A model generated the notes under the pieces. The model saw nothing but the letters and a program-made list of their open reading frames with translations, ran no database searches and was not told the DNA's origin. Shown here piece after piece: positions 48,801-57,796 of a stretch of 64,000 nucleotides of DNA. Within the stretch, counting starts at the first letter, position 1. Each line of letters starts with the position of its first letter. Where the stretch lies: contig NZ_JBHOQV010000156.1 in the NCBI RefSeq assembly GCF_042408735.1, forward strand, positions 62,001-126,000, written 5' to 3'. Source of the DNA: Thermogemmatispora sp042408735 (GTDB taxonomy: Bacteria > Chloroflexota > Ktedonobacteria > Ktedonobacterales > Ktedonobacteraceae). Both the position numbers and the translations under genes were made by a program.

Positions 48801-50369
48801 TCAGTGGCCAGGAGGCTCAGCCTGCCCAAGACCGGCCAGGGCGTGGAAGACATTTCTGAGGGCCGGATAGAGAGCGCGATATTGCTCGTAGAAGCGAGCA
48901 TAGAGCGCAACCAGCTCAGGCCGGGGCGCCGTGCTCTCAATTACCCTGACCGTGCTCGCGCAGGCGGCCTCGACCGAGGGATAGAGGCCAGCCGCTACTC
49001 CCGCCAGCAAGGCGGCGCCGAAGGCCGGCCCTTCACTGGCATTGGTCACGGCCAGCTCAACACCCAACACATCGGCAATGATTTGGCGCCAAAGAGGACT
49101 CCGAGCGCCGCCCCCAGTGGCCCGCACCTGCTCTAGCCGCAATCCCTGAGCCGTAATAATCGTGAAGCAGTCTTTGAGACTAAAGGCCACTCCCTCCAGC
49201 ACGGCGCGGATGAGATGGCGACGGTCATGAGCGGCGGTCAGACCGATCCATCCCCCACGAGCGTAAGCGTCGAGATGCGGCGTGCGCTCCCCCTGCAGAT
49301 AAGGCAGGAAGAGCAGCCCCTGGCAGCCAGGTGGAGCGCCCTGCGCCTCGCGCGCGAGCAGCTCATAGGCATCCAGACCCGTCCAGCGCTCCAGGGCGCG
49401 CTCGGGGAGACCCAGGTAGTCGCGCACCCACCGCAACGAGAGGCCCGCCCCCTGCGTCACCCCCATCAGATACCAGGCGCGCGGCACGGCATGATTGAAG
49501 GTATGAATGCGCGGTATCGGCCCCGAGCGATCAACGTGGGGGGCCTCGGCATGGGCCAGCACGACGCCGCTGGTGCCGATCGAGACCAGAGCGAGACCGG
49601 GTCGCACCACGCCGTTGCCCACCGCCCCACAGGCATTATCAGCCCCACCACCGGCAACCGGTGTACCGGCAGGCAGGCCCGTGAGAGCGGCTACCTCCTC
49701 TGTGATTGCACCGGCGACGGCCTCAGCCGGCACCACCGGGGGCAGGAGAGCAGGATCAAGCCCGACAGCCTCCAGAACCTCGCGCGACCAGCTTCCCCCG
49801 GTCACATTCAGCAGGCAGGTCCCGGCGGCATCGGAGATCTCCATCGCCATTGTCCCAGTTAAACGGTAGCGGATGTAATCCTTGGGCAGCAGGACAGTGC
49901 GCACGCGCGCAAACAGTTCCGGCTCATGCTCACGTACCCAGAGAATCTTGGGCGCCGAGAAGCCCGGCAGAGCCGGATTAGAGACCAGCTCGATCAGACG
50001 CCCAGCCCCAACACGCTCGGTCATCCAGCGACACTGTGGCTCGCTGCGCTGATCCGCCCAGATGATGCACGGGCGAATCACCTGGGCCGCCTCATCTAAG
50101 AGGACAATGCCATGCATCTGGCCGGAGAGACCCACCCCACGCACGTCCAGGGGCCGCACCCCGGCTTGTGCTCCCTGCTCCAGGCAGGCGCGAATCGCCT
50201 CGAGCGTCGCCTGCCACCAGTCAGCCGGATTCTGCTCGGCCCAGCCCGGACGCGGATGAAAGAGCGGATAGTCCACAAAAGCTGAGGCCAGGGGACGGCC
50301 ATCCGCCGCATCGAAGATGGCCGCCTTCACGCCAGTGGTGCCCAGATCAATACCAAGTAGCGCTTCCAT
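48801..50369 (-). CDS. xylB: Xylulokinase
   Basis: FGGY-family sugar kinase, 522 residues from the ATG at 50369 (MEALLGIDLGTTGVKAAIFD; AGGA upstream), phosphorylating D-xylulose. Further motifs are VGLSGQMHGIVLLDEAAQVIRPCIIWADQRS, characteristic of xylulokinase, GGGADNACGAVGNGV with the phosphate-binding glycines, SIGTSGVV, and RATGGGARSPLWRQIIADVLG near the C terminus. It lies 186 bp downstream of the isomerase-like gene in the same orientation, forming a two-gene pentose unit. A 10-bp stem (48784-48793 with 48801-48810, one wobble) overlaps its stop codon and may mark the transcript end. Confidence 0.92.
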   Translation of the reverse strand: MEALLGIDLGTTGVKAAIFDAADGRPLASAFVDYPLFHPRPGWAEQNPADWWQATLEAIRACLEQGAQAGVRPLDVRGVGLSGQMHGIVLLDEAAQVIRPCIIWADQRSEPQCRWMTERVGAGRLIELVSNPALPGFSAPKILWVREHEPELFARVRTVLLPKDYIRYRLTGTMAMEISDAAGTCLLNVTGGSWSREVLEAVGLDPALLPPVVPAEAVAGAITEEVAALTGLPAGTPVAGGGADNACGAVGNGVVRPGLALVSIGTSGVVLAHAEAPHVDRSGPIPRIHTFNHAVPRAWYLMGVTQGAGLSLRWVRDYLGLPERALERWTGLDAYELLAREAQGAPPGCQGLLFLPYLQGERTPHLDAYARGGWIGLTAAHDRRHLIRAVLEGVAFSLKDCFTIITAQGLRLEQVRATGGGARSPLWRQIIADVLGVELAVTNASEGPAFGAALLAGVAAGLYPSVEAACASTVRVIESTAPRPELVALYARFYEQYRALYPALRNVFHALAGLGQAEPPGH

Positions 50370-50555
50370 CGGCATGCATCCTGGAAAAGCAGACTGACAG
50401 AGTGGGGGCTGCTGGTCCGCTGGTCGAGTAGAACCAGGCGCGAGCCGGCCCGTTGTGCCGACCTGGCTTCCAGCTCCTGGACAGCTCACCCGGCCTGATC
50501 AACGAGAAGCCGCCCCCCTCCGACGTGGCAATCAGTCTGCGCTGTTCTCTTCTCC

Positions 50556-51623
50556 CTACGAGCGCTTCTTGCGCTGCTGAACGATGCGATCGATGTAGGC
50601 CTGATCGAGACCCAGCGTCTCGTAGACGATACGATAGCCCTCGACAGCGTCGGCACGGGCCCGCGCCTCAGCCAGAGCCTGGCGATCGATCTTGCGCGCC
50701 AGATCATCGATAAAGGCCCACTGCAACACAGAGCGGCGCACCGCGGCGATCTGGTCCTCGGTATAGGGATAGAGATCGTAACCGATTCGCTCGCCATGCT
50801 GGCCATAGCCGACATCCTGCAGCGTCATGGCCAGCTCCAGGGTCTGCATAAAGAAAGAAGCGCCGACCATGTTATCGTCGTCGAAGGTGCCCCAGCCCGA
50901 GTTGGCATGCTGATGGCCCAGGCGCCCTTCGGCATGCAGAAGAGCGGCGTACTCGGCCAGGTTTTCCCCATTCATAATCAGATGCTGCCAGTCCATATTG
51001 ACAAGCAGCCGCGAAGTATCGACGCCAAGACGCCCGATGCGCTCGATCGTATAGAGGCAGGCGGCGATATTGCGCATCAGAATGTTCATGGCCGGCTCGC
51101 TGTTCTTATGCTCCAGGAAGACCTTGACGCCCTTGGAAGCGGCATGGGCCACAACCTCAGCCACGCCCTCGACAAAGAGGTCCCAGGTGCGGGCGTAGTC
51201 GCGCTGGAAGTTATAGTTATAGCCCTCGGCCCCAGGCCAGATAATGAAATTGGCGCCCAGAGCGGCAGCCAGATCAACACCGCGCTTGAGCGTCTCAATA
51301 CCGCGGCGGCGCAGGGCGGGATCGGGGTTAATAAAGGCGCCGAGCTTGTAGGTGGGGTCGGTATGCAGTCCGGCGGCGATGCAATAGATGTCCATCGGGC
51401 CCAGAGCGGCCTTGATAGCCTCGACGGTATCCTCGTTGATCTCGCCCGGATAATGGTACTCGAGGCCATCGACCAGATCGGCCAGTCCATCAACCACGCG
51501 CTTCGTGCGCGTGACCATGTCCTCGTTGGCCACCTCGGGATGGTAGCCGGGCGGGACAAAGCGCGTAACGTTGGGGCCAAAAGCCCAAATCCCAACGCTG
51601 TTCTTGATGGCTTGCTGTTCCAC
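50556..51623 (-). CDS. Xylose isomerase-like TIM-barrel sugar isomerase
   Basis: 355-residue TIM barrel. The metal-site strands are recognisable: VFLEHKNSEPAMNIL (compare EPKPNEP of classical XylA), VNMDWQHLIMNGEN (compare NPEVGHE) and GHQHANSGWGTFDDDN, then DLYPYTED. It is shorter and quite divergent from XylA. With xylB next it probably converts D-xylose to D-xylulose, although another aldose is possible. GTG start with AAGGAGG 5 nt upstream. The 51624-51922 spacer holds the unit's promoter, perhaps with the minus-strand TATACT at 51724-51729, but no clear -35. Confidence 0.78.
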   Translation of the reverse strand: MEQQAIKNSVGIWAFGPNVTRFVPPGYHPEVANEDMVTRTKRVVDGLADLVDGLEYHYPGEINEDTVEAIKAALGPMDIYCIAAGLHTDPTYKLGAFINPDPALRRRGIETLKRGVDLAAALGANFIIWPGAEGYNYNFQRDYARTWDLFVEGVAEVVAHAASKGVKVFLEHKNSEPAMNILMRNIAACLYTIERIGRLGVDTSRLLVNMDWQHLIMNGENLAEYAALLHAEGRLGHQHANSGWGTFDDDNMVGASFFMQTLELAMTLQDVGYGQHGERIGYDLYPYTEDQIAAVRRSVLQWAFIDDLARKIDRQALAEARARADAVEGYRIVYETLGLDQAYIDRIVQQRKKRS

Positions 51624-51922
51624 TGCTCCCTCCTTAGAATGAGATTCCGGTGGACTGTCTCCCGGTACGGTTGTCTCTGTCTGGCCCCCCGTTGCCCAGG
51701 AAGCAATCGCCGATCCACCTTTAAGTATACACCCGCCGGGCCTGAAAAGGCGATGGGAAGGCAGAAGACCCGCCCAAAGCAGGGTTTCCCATCCCTCACC
51801 CGCTCACTGCAGCCGGCAATCAATCAAGCAGTCAGACAGATAGACTGGCTGATCTGAAGCGTGCTGGGGAAGGATAGAGCAGAGTGAAACAGAGGTTCAA
51901 GAAGGGAAGCATAAAGAAGGTA

Positions 51923-51952
51923 TTGACAGAGAAAACCGGGGTTCTTTATAAT
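51923..51952 (+). promoter_or_regulatory. Perfect consensus promoter reading into an ORF-less region
   Basis: TTGACA (51923-51928), 18-bp spacer, TATAAT (51947-51952): both hexamers perfect. The expected start near 51959 coincides with the base of a strong hairpin, and there is no start codon with a ribosome site for about 1 kb. Confidence 0.8.
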
Positions 51953-51958
51953 CAGCCC

Positions 51959-52840
51959 ATCTACCAGCCTGGTTGATCTTGCAAGCTGGATAACCTGCTG
52001 GTAGCAAATCCAGGTTCAGTCAGCAGAAGAGCAGAGAGATGGCCATAGATCCCATGGCTCAAGCCGGGGGCCTGAAGGCGCCGGAAGGTGCCTGAGAGCT
52101 TTCAACGCAAGTCGGTATCTATGGCCTCCCCGAGCGTCGGAGGCCGGAGGACAAGGGCGATGAGGACGCTACGTTCCCCAAGTCATTACGTTCGGGGTGC
52201 TTCTCTAGCCTCCGAGAGACGTGGCCAGTGGCTAAAGAGCGCGCGGAGGTGTCAGCGAGCCGCATTCGGGCGGAGCATCTCCCACACGGGTCGAAACGAT
52301 TGAAGGTGCCGTTGAAGGTCGCTGCGTTCATAAAGGCCACTCCCTGGGCGTTGCCCCATCGGCTTCTGTCCTTGGGTCTGCCAGTGGAAGGTGGGTGGAA
52401 GCGAGAACCAAGAAAGAGCCGTTGGAACGTGGGTTGCCGAAAGCGCACCTTTCCGATGCCTGCTCTGTAGATAGGCCGGAAAAGATCGCTAGAGCGCAAA
52501 AGGATGCGGCCACGTGGTCGGCCGTTGGCCGTGGCACGCACAAGAGGCGCTTTGGCCGGCAGACTGGGGAGATGATGGTGGCCGACGCGCCAATGGAGAA
52601 GAATGCGGGAAGATGGATTGATTGGTCGCGTAGCTGTCCGTGTCAGCGAATATTTCGACAGTAAGGACAATGCAGGGAAACAGGTTTGTCCAGGCCGATC
52701 GGAAGGGCACCGGCAATTGTTGCAGCAAGCAGATGGATAGCCATACGAGAAGAAAACAACAGCGGGCCGACGTCCGCGCTGCACTTCCTCCCCATTGCCT
52801 AAAGGTGGGGGCATCCGTGCAGCGGAAAGGAATTGGTGAA
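51959..52840 (+). ncRNA. Candidate long structured RNA (or long structured leader)
   Basis: About 880 nt without a credible ORF on either strand, starting at a consensus promoter. Helices visible by eye: CTACCAGC/GCTGGTAG (51961-51968 with 51997-52004) at the 5' end; GGCCATAGAT/ATCTATGGCC (52041-52050 with 52117-52126), a perfect 10-bp long-range stem enclosing GGCGCC-GGAA-GGTGCC, a GNRA-capped hairpin; GGCCTCC/GGAGGCC (52123-52129 with 52139-52145, an alternative fold); GCCACG/CGTGGC (52509-52514 with 52530-52535); and TCCGCGCTGCAC/GTGCAGCGGA (52773-52784 with 52817-52826) closing CCCCA/TGGGG. It does not show the hallmarks of RNase P RNA, tmRNA, 6S or group I/II introns. It could equally be the leader of the downstream transporter operon. 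The 3' end is uncertain. Confidence 0.55.
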
Positions 52841-52990
52841 AGCCAGGCCATGTGAGGTTTTACCACGACCATAGCGTAATGTCTCGTAGGGGTTAAATTT
52901 GTGCGCTCCCCAAAGAGCTGCGCTCACCGCCCTGCTGTTACCCGCGTTTCGCGGTGCAGACCTGGTATTTGCGAAGGAGGCTGTTCTTTC

Positions 52991-54316
52991 ATGAGGAGAA
53001 ACTGGCTACGCTTTATGGCTCTGACGATGGGCCTACCCTTGCTTGTAGCAATGCTGGTAGCCTGCGGAGCCGGCACGACGACAACGGGTACGGGCACCAG
53101 CACGACGCAGGGGTCCACTATCATCAAGGTTGCCACTGATTTTCCAGTCAGCGGCGCGGATGCCGGTATTGGAAAATCGACCGAGAACGGGGCACACCTG
53201 GCTGTCGATGAGGCCAACGCCAACCATGTGATCCCCGGCTACACGCTCCAGTTCGATCCCCAGGATGACGTCGGCGCCTCGGGCATGCACGATCCGACGA
53301 AGGGCGCGAACAATATGAAGGCTCTGGTCGGCGATGCTCTGGTGGCGGGCGTGGTTGGCCCGCTCAACAGTAACGTGGCCCAGGCCGAGATGCCGATTGC
53401 CAATCAGGGCCCGCTGGCAATGATCAGCCCGGCCAATACCAATCCCTGCCTCACCAAGGAAGGGGCCGATGTGGGCTGCACTGGCGCCAACGATCTGGTT
53501 CCGAAGCTGCGCCCCACAGGAAAGGTGACCTACTTCCGCGTCGCAGCCACCGATGACCATCAGGGGCCAGCTATGGCCGACTACCTCTACAATACGCTGC
53601 ATCTGCGCACGGCCTATGTCATCGATGATACCGAGACCTACGGCGCTGGCCTGGCGAAGTACTTCGTCCAGGAGTGGACAAAGCTTGGTGGCACGGTGGT
53701 CGACGGCAAGAGCCATAGCGTCAAGAGCACGACTTCCTATTTGAACCTGCTGACCGCAGCAGCAGCCTCCAAGCCCGACGTGATCTACTTCGGCGGCAAC
53801 TACTCGACCGGCGGGCAGTTGATCCAGCAGCAAATGATGACTATCCCTGCCTTGAAGAACGCGGTCTTCGCGGGCGGCGATGGTCTGACCGGCAGCTCGG
53901 ATTTCTATAAGCAGATCGTCAGCTCGGGCGGTAAGGCCTATATGACGGTCGCCGCTCCCGACGTCTCGAAGATCCCCGCTGCCCAGACCTTCGTTAAGAA
54001 CTATACGGCCAAGTACGGCGATGTGGGTCCCTATAGCGCTGCGGCCTACGATTCCATGAATATCCTGATCCAGGCTATCAAGGTGGCCCTGACAAAGACC
54101 CATACGCCAAAGGATTCCAGCGATGCCGCTCAGGCCCAGGTCTTCCGCCAGGCCGTCATCGACGCCCTGAAGACCATCACCTATAACGGCATCACCGGCA
54201 AGATCTCCTTCGACCAGAACGGCGATACGACGAACAAGATCTTCACCATCTACCAGGTCACCACCGTCAACGGCAAGCCGGATCTGCTGGCGAAGGATGT
54301 CGTTACTGTCCAGTAA
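52991..54316 (+). CDS. livJ: Branched-chain amino acid-type ABC substrate-binding lipoprotein
   Basis: 441 residues from the ATG at 52991 (AAGGAGG 10 nt upstream). The signal peptide MRRNWLRFMALTMGLPLLVAMLVAC ends in a lipobox with the lipidated Cys. A Thr/Gly-rich linker precedes the Leu-binding-protein type I fold: IIKVATDFPVSGADAGIGKSTENGAHLAVDEAN, VVGPLNSNVAQAEMPIANQGPLAMISPANTN, YFRVAATDDHQGPAMADYL and GDVGPYSAAAYDSMNILIQAI. It captures an amino acid or related compound outside the membrane and delivers it to the permease encoded next. A strong terminator-like hairpin lies between it and livH, which would raise its expression over the membrane parts. Confidence 0.9.
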   Translation: MRRNWLRFMALTMGLPLLVAMLVACGAGTTTTGTGTSTTQGSTIIKVATDFPVSGADAGIGKSTENGAHLAVDEANANHVIPGYTLQFDPQDDVGASGMHDPTKGANNMKALVGDALVAGVVGPLNSNVAQAEMPIANQGPLAMISPANTNPCLTKEGADVGCTGANDLVPKLRPTGKVTYFRVAATDDHQGPAMADYLYNTLHLRTAYVIDDTETYGAGLAKYFVQEWTKLGGTVVDGKSHSVKSTTSYLNLLTAAAASKPDVIYFGGNYSTGGQLIQQQMMTIPALKNAVFAGGDGLTGSSDFYKQIVSSGGKAYMTVAAPDVSKIPAAQTFVKNYTAKYGDVGPYSAAAYDSMNILIQAIKVALTKTHTPKDSSDAAQAQVFRQAVIDALKTITYNGITGKISFDQNGDTTNKIFTIYQVTTVNGKPDLLAKDVVTVQ

Positions 54317-54340
54317 CAAGTAGTAGAGCGTTTTTCAAGC

Positions 54341-54404
54341 AGGCAGGCCAGCAACAGCAAGCGCCGAACCCAGGCGATGCGGCCAGCGGAGCTGGCCTGC
54401 CTTT
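54341..54404 (+). terminator. Hairpin with T-run after livJ
   Basis: AGGCAGGCCAGC (54341-54352) pairs over 12 bp with GCTGGCCTGCCT (54391-54402), followed by TT. It lies 25 bp after the livJ stop and may end or attenuate the transcript before livH. The remaining spacer to 54688 has a CTGTAG-ttt-CTACAG hairpin near 54419-54433 and no ORF. Confidence 0.65.
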
Positions 54405-54629
54405 CAGGTTTCTATCAGCTGTAGTTTCTACAGCCTCGGTCGGCTGAAGACCCTCTCCAGGCTGGTGTCCCTGTGGCTCCTGTTGCTTGCATAGTTCGCC
54501 GTTTCTACAGTCCTCATCGCCCACTTCAGCCGACTTTTCTAGATAAGGCGGGAGAAAGCCAGTCAGTCAGATAGCCAGCTAGCCTATCAGCCTGTCAGCT
54601 TCAGCCATCGACCACAGCTTTCTCTTGCC

Positions 54630-54659
54630 TTGCTCCTACCCGTCAGATGCTGGTATCAT
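54630..54659 (+). promoter_or_regulatory. Probable promoter of livH
   Basis: TTGCTC (54630-54635), 18 bp, TATCAT (54654-54659) with TGG directly in front (extended -10), 30 bp before the livH ATG. This would give the permease/ATPase genes a start of their own. Confidence 0.4.
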
Positions 54660-54688
54660 AAACTGGCAGAAGGTGAGGTGCAGGTTCT

Positions 54689-55651
54689 ATGAGTCCTACG
54701 ACCCTGTTTTTGCAATTGCTCGTCGAGGGGCTTGTCATTGGGTCGATCTACTCACTGGTCGCCCTGGGCTATACGATGGTCTATGGGATCATCGAGCTGA
54801 TCAACTTCGCCCATGGCGATATTTTCATGATGGGCACCCTCGTCAGCCTGTTCATGGTAACGAACATCTTTCACCTGTCAGACGTCTCCAAGATGCCATT
54901 TGGCAATATGCTTGCCATGCTCGTTATAACCTGCCTGGCATCCATCGTCGTCTGTGCACTGCTTGGAGTGCTCATCGAACGGGTGGCCTACCGCCCGCTG
55001 CGCAATGCTCCTCGCCTGGCTCCGCTCATCTCGGCCATCGGCGTCTCGCTGGCACTGGAGGATATAGCTAAGGCCCTCATTGGCCCGAATCCTGTGGCGG
55101 CCCCATACATGGTACCGCTGGTCCACTACAACATCGGCTCGATCGACATCACCAACACCGACATCATTGTGCTGGTTGTGGCCCTGGTCCTGATGGTGGG
55201 CCTGCAGTGGTTGGTGACGAGCACTCGCATCGGACGGGCGATGCGGGCCGTGGCCCAGGATCGCGAGGCTGCCGCCCTGATGGGGGTCAACGTGGATCGA
55301 GTAATTGCCATCACGTTCCTGATTGGGGCCGGTATCGCCGGGGCGGGTGGCTTTGTTTTCCTGCTCTCCACCAACAACACAGTCTTCAATGTCGGCTTCG
55401 AGCTGGGGCTGTTCGCCTTCACCGCCGCAGTGCTGGGTGGGATCGGCAACCTGGTCGGCGCTATGCTCGGGGGCCTGGTGATCGGCCTGATCCGCGCCAT
55501 GGTCACCTACATTCCCGATCGTGATCTTCCTTTCGGCCTGCCGCATGGAGGCGTGGCCTGGCAGGATGCCGCTGTCTTCGCTATCCTGATCCTGATCCTG
55601 GTCTTCCGCCCCACTGGCCTCCTCGGGCAGCAATTGGCAGAGAAGGTCTAG
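54689..55651 (+). CDS. livH: Branched-chain amino acid ABC permease LivH
   Basis: 320 residues, about 8 membrane helices. LLVEGLVIGSIYSLVALGYTMVYGIIELINFAHGDIFMMG is diagnostic for LivH, as are RVAYRPLRNAPRLAPLISAIGVSLALED, the cytoplasmic coupling region RIGRAMRAVAQDREAAALMGVNVDRVI, and the C-terminal FRPTGLLGQ. Forms the membrane channel with LivM. GAGGTG lies before the ATG. Followed by livM after 46 bp. Confidence 0.93.
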   Translation: MSPTTLFLQLLVEGLVIGSIYSLVALGYTMVYGIIELINFAHGDIFMMGTLVSLFMVTNIFHLSDVSKMPFGNMLAMLVITCLASIVVCALLGVLIERVAYRPLRNAPRLAPLISAIGVSLALEDIAKALIGPNPVAAPYMVPLVHYNIGSIDITNTDIIVLVVALVLMVGLQWLVTSTRIGRAMRAVAQDREAAALMGVNVDRVIAITFLIGAGIAGAGGFVFLLSTNNTVFNVGFELGLFAFTAAVLGGIGNLVGAMLGGLVIGLIRAMVTYIPDRDLPFGLPHGGVAWQDAAVFAILILILVFRPTGLLGQQLAEKV

Positions 55652-55697
55652 CCACGAGGCGTGAACACGCACGCGTCGCTATAAGAGGTAACAACAG

Positions 55698-57713
55698 ATG
55701 GCTATGTTGGTCCCTTCCCAGATTCTGCCACAGACAGGCGAAACCCGTCGGCTGCTTCTTAAATGGGTTATCGCCTTTTTGGTGCCGGTACTTGTTTTTA
55801 CCCTCGTCTGGAGCGGCGAGGCGATCCTCAATGCGGCCCTGCTGACGATTTTCTCTGGTGGCTCATTCGAGGACATTTCTCGACTCTCAGCACTTGGTGC
55901 TGGCCTCTTCATGCTGCTCTTTTATGGCATCATTATGGGGCTGACGGGCTATCTGACGGCTGCCGACAGTGGCCGTCAGAGCACGCTGGATCTGTGGATC
56001 TCGATGTTCTTCTTCACGGTGGTGCCAATTCTGCTGATCTACATTACCGCGAACCTGTTTGTGGGCCTGGCCGCTTCGGTGGTGGTCTGGGCCATCTACT
56101 ACTATGGGCGCCGCCTCGTCCGGCGCTTCCGTCCCTCCCCTACCCTTCCTCCCCTGCCCCCCCTCAAAGTCCTCGACGCCGAGATGCGCGCCACCCTGAT
56201 GACCCGTGCTCGCCTTGGAGGTTTCTGGTTCGGGCTGGTCTTCTCCGCCATCTGGCTGGTGGTTGATCTGCTCTTCTACTTTACTGGCCAGTACGGCCAG
56301 GGCCAGACCTCGCTGGTGCTTCTGGCCTGGGTCCTGCTGCGAACCATCCTGCTCCCCGTGGCTGGCTGGCTGACAGGGAGTCTGGGCGGCCGGGTGGCGG
56401 TCCGCCACGCTCTCCAGGTCAACGGCAACGGCAGCAACGGCGATCGCTCCGGCGCTACGGTGAGCACCCGCCAGCTACGCGCGCTTTCGGCTACCCGCGC
56501 TCGCGAGGAGGCACGCGACCTGGTGCCCAACGATTTGCCTCTGCGCAGCACGGGGGCGCGCAATTTCTACCTCTTGCTCCTCCTCGCCCTGCTCTTGTTC
56601 TACCCCATGATCGATCCCTTCCTCTTCGGCTCAGGTACGGACTCGCGCCTGGACAACTATGGCAACGCTGGCTACTATGTGATCCTGGCTCTGGGCCTGA
56701 ATATCGTTGTGGGCTTCGCCGGCCTGCTGGACCTGGGTTATGTGGCCTTCTTTGTGATTGGGGCCTACACCTGGGCCATGGTCGGCTCACCTCAGCTCAC
56801 GGTTCTGACCGGCATTCACATCAATCCGGACATCTGGCCCTGGCTCTTTTGGCCGATGTTGATTGTGGCTGCCCTGATCGCCGCTCTCTGGGGCATTCTG
56901 CTGGGCGCGCCAACCTTACGCCTGCGCGGCGACTACCTGGCGATTGTGACCCTCGGCTTCGGCGAGATTATCCCCATCGTGGTCCAGAATCTGGATAAGT
57001 ATACCAATGGCACCAATGGCCTCACCGGAATCTACTCGCCGGCCTTCTTCGGGATACGCTGGAATGTCTCAACCTCGGAGCCATACTACTATCTGATCCT
57101 GGTGCTGATCGCCTTCGTGCTGCTGGCTAATTTGCGCCTGCGCGATTCGCGCATCGGTCGCGCCTGGATCGCTATGCGCGAGGATGAGATCGCCGCAGCT
57201 TCTTCGGGGATCAATCTAACAGGCACAAAGCTGCTGGCCTTTGCTGCGGGCGCTTTCTTCTCGGGGATCGCTGGGGCTTACTACGCCGCCAAGCTGAGTA
57301 CGGTGACTTCCGGCAACTTCAGTTTCAGCGACTCGGTGATCTATCTGGCAATGGTGGTCCTTGGCGGCCTGGGCAGCATTCCTGGCGTGGTGGTGGGTGC
57401 CCTGGCCGTCTATGCGGTCAATGTCCTGGTCCTGCCTCAGCTCGACGCTCTGGGAAACGATCCCAGCAGTATTATTCACCCCCTCTATAGCCAAATCCTG
57501 CAGGTGATCCCGAATTTCTCCTTCAGCAATATCCGTAACCTGATTTTCGGGATCATCCTGGTGGTGCTGATGATCTTCCGGCCCGAGGGGCTGATCCCCA
57601 GTACGCGCCGACGCCGTGAGCTGCACCGCGCTGAAGCCGAAGGGGTGGAAATTACTCCGCTCGACACCCCACCCGGAGCTCCTGGCTTCGAGTCAGAGAT
57701 GCGCGTCGAGTGA
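55698..57713 (+). CDS. livM: Branched-chain amino acid ABC permease LivM with extra N-terminal membrane domain
   Basis: 671 residues, roughly twice the usual LivM core. The last ~370 residues are the LivM permease: YYVILALGLNIVVGFAGLLDLGYVAFFVIGAY, LRLRGDYLAIVTLGFGEIIPI, the coupling loop DSRIGRAWIAMREDEIAAASSGINLTGTKLLAFA and the end FRPEGLIPSTRRRREL. The first ~290 residues hold about six additional hydrophobic segments (FLVPVLVFTLVWSGEAILNAALL, GLFMLLFYGIIMGLTGYL, FFFTVVPILLIYITANLFVGLAASVVVW and others) plus a basic linker, and match no LivM part I know. GAGGT precedes the ATG. The added domain may be regulatory or a structural partner. Confidence 0.9.
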   Translation: MAMLVPSQILPQTGETRRLLLKWVIAFLVPVLVFTLVWSGEAILNAALLTIFSGGSFEDISRLSALGAGLFMLLFYGIIMGLTGYLTAADSGRQSTLDLWISMFFFTVVPILLIYITANLFVGLAASVVVWAIYYYGRRLVRRFRPSPTLPPLPPLKVLDAEMRATLMTRARLGGFWFGLVFSAIWLVVDLLFYFTGQYGQGQTSLVLLAWVLLRTILLPVAGWLTGSLGGRVAVRHALQVNGNGSNGDRSGATVSTRQLRALSATRAREEARDLVPNDLPLRSTGARNFYLLLLLALLLFYPMIDPFLFGSGTDSRLDNYGNAGYYVILALGLNIVVGFAGLLDLGYVAFFVIGAYTWAMVGSPQLTVLTGIHINPDIWPWLFWPMLIVAALIAALWGILLGAPTLRLRGDYLAIVTLGFGEIIPIVVQNLDKYTNGTNGLTGIYSPAFFGIRWNVSTSEPYYYLILVLIAFVLLANLRLRDSRIGRAWIAMREDEIAAASSGINLTGTKLLAFAAGAFFSGIAGAYYAAKLSTVTSGNFSFSDSVIYLAMVVLGGLGSIPGVVVGALAVYAVNVLVLPQLDALGNDPSSIIHPLYSQILQVIPNFSFSNIRNLIFGIILVVLMIFRPEGLIPSTRRRRELHRAEAEGVEITPLDTPPGAPGFESEMRVE

Positions 57714-57796
57714 CGAGTTGTGTGCATGAGTGACGGACTGCGAGGGAGACGAATGCTATCCAATAGTGAGGTTGTTCCTAGCTGGAGGCTGCAACC

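Noticed and set aside
52228..52664. Short plus-strand frames as remnants of a transposase
   Set aside because: No transposase motif, no flanking terminal repeats or target duplications that I can see.
52119..52814. 231-codon minus-strand frame in the proposed RNA region
   Set aside because: Arg/Ser/Pro-rich, no motif, no ribosome site, and it lies opposite strong inverted repeats.
51959..52840. RNase P RNA, tmRNA or a group I/II intron
   Set aside because: The conserved cores (GAGGAAAGTCC-type, tRNA-like ends, GTGCG start with domain V, P/Q/R/S elements) are not found.
53033..54319. 428-codon minus-strand frame
   Set aside because: Antisense shadow of livJ.
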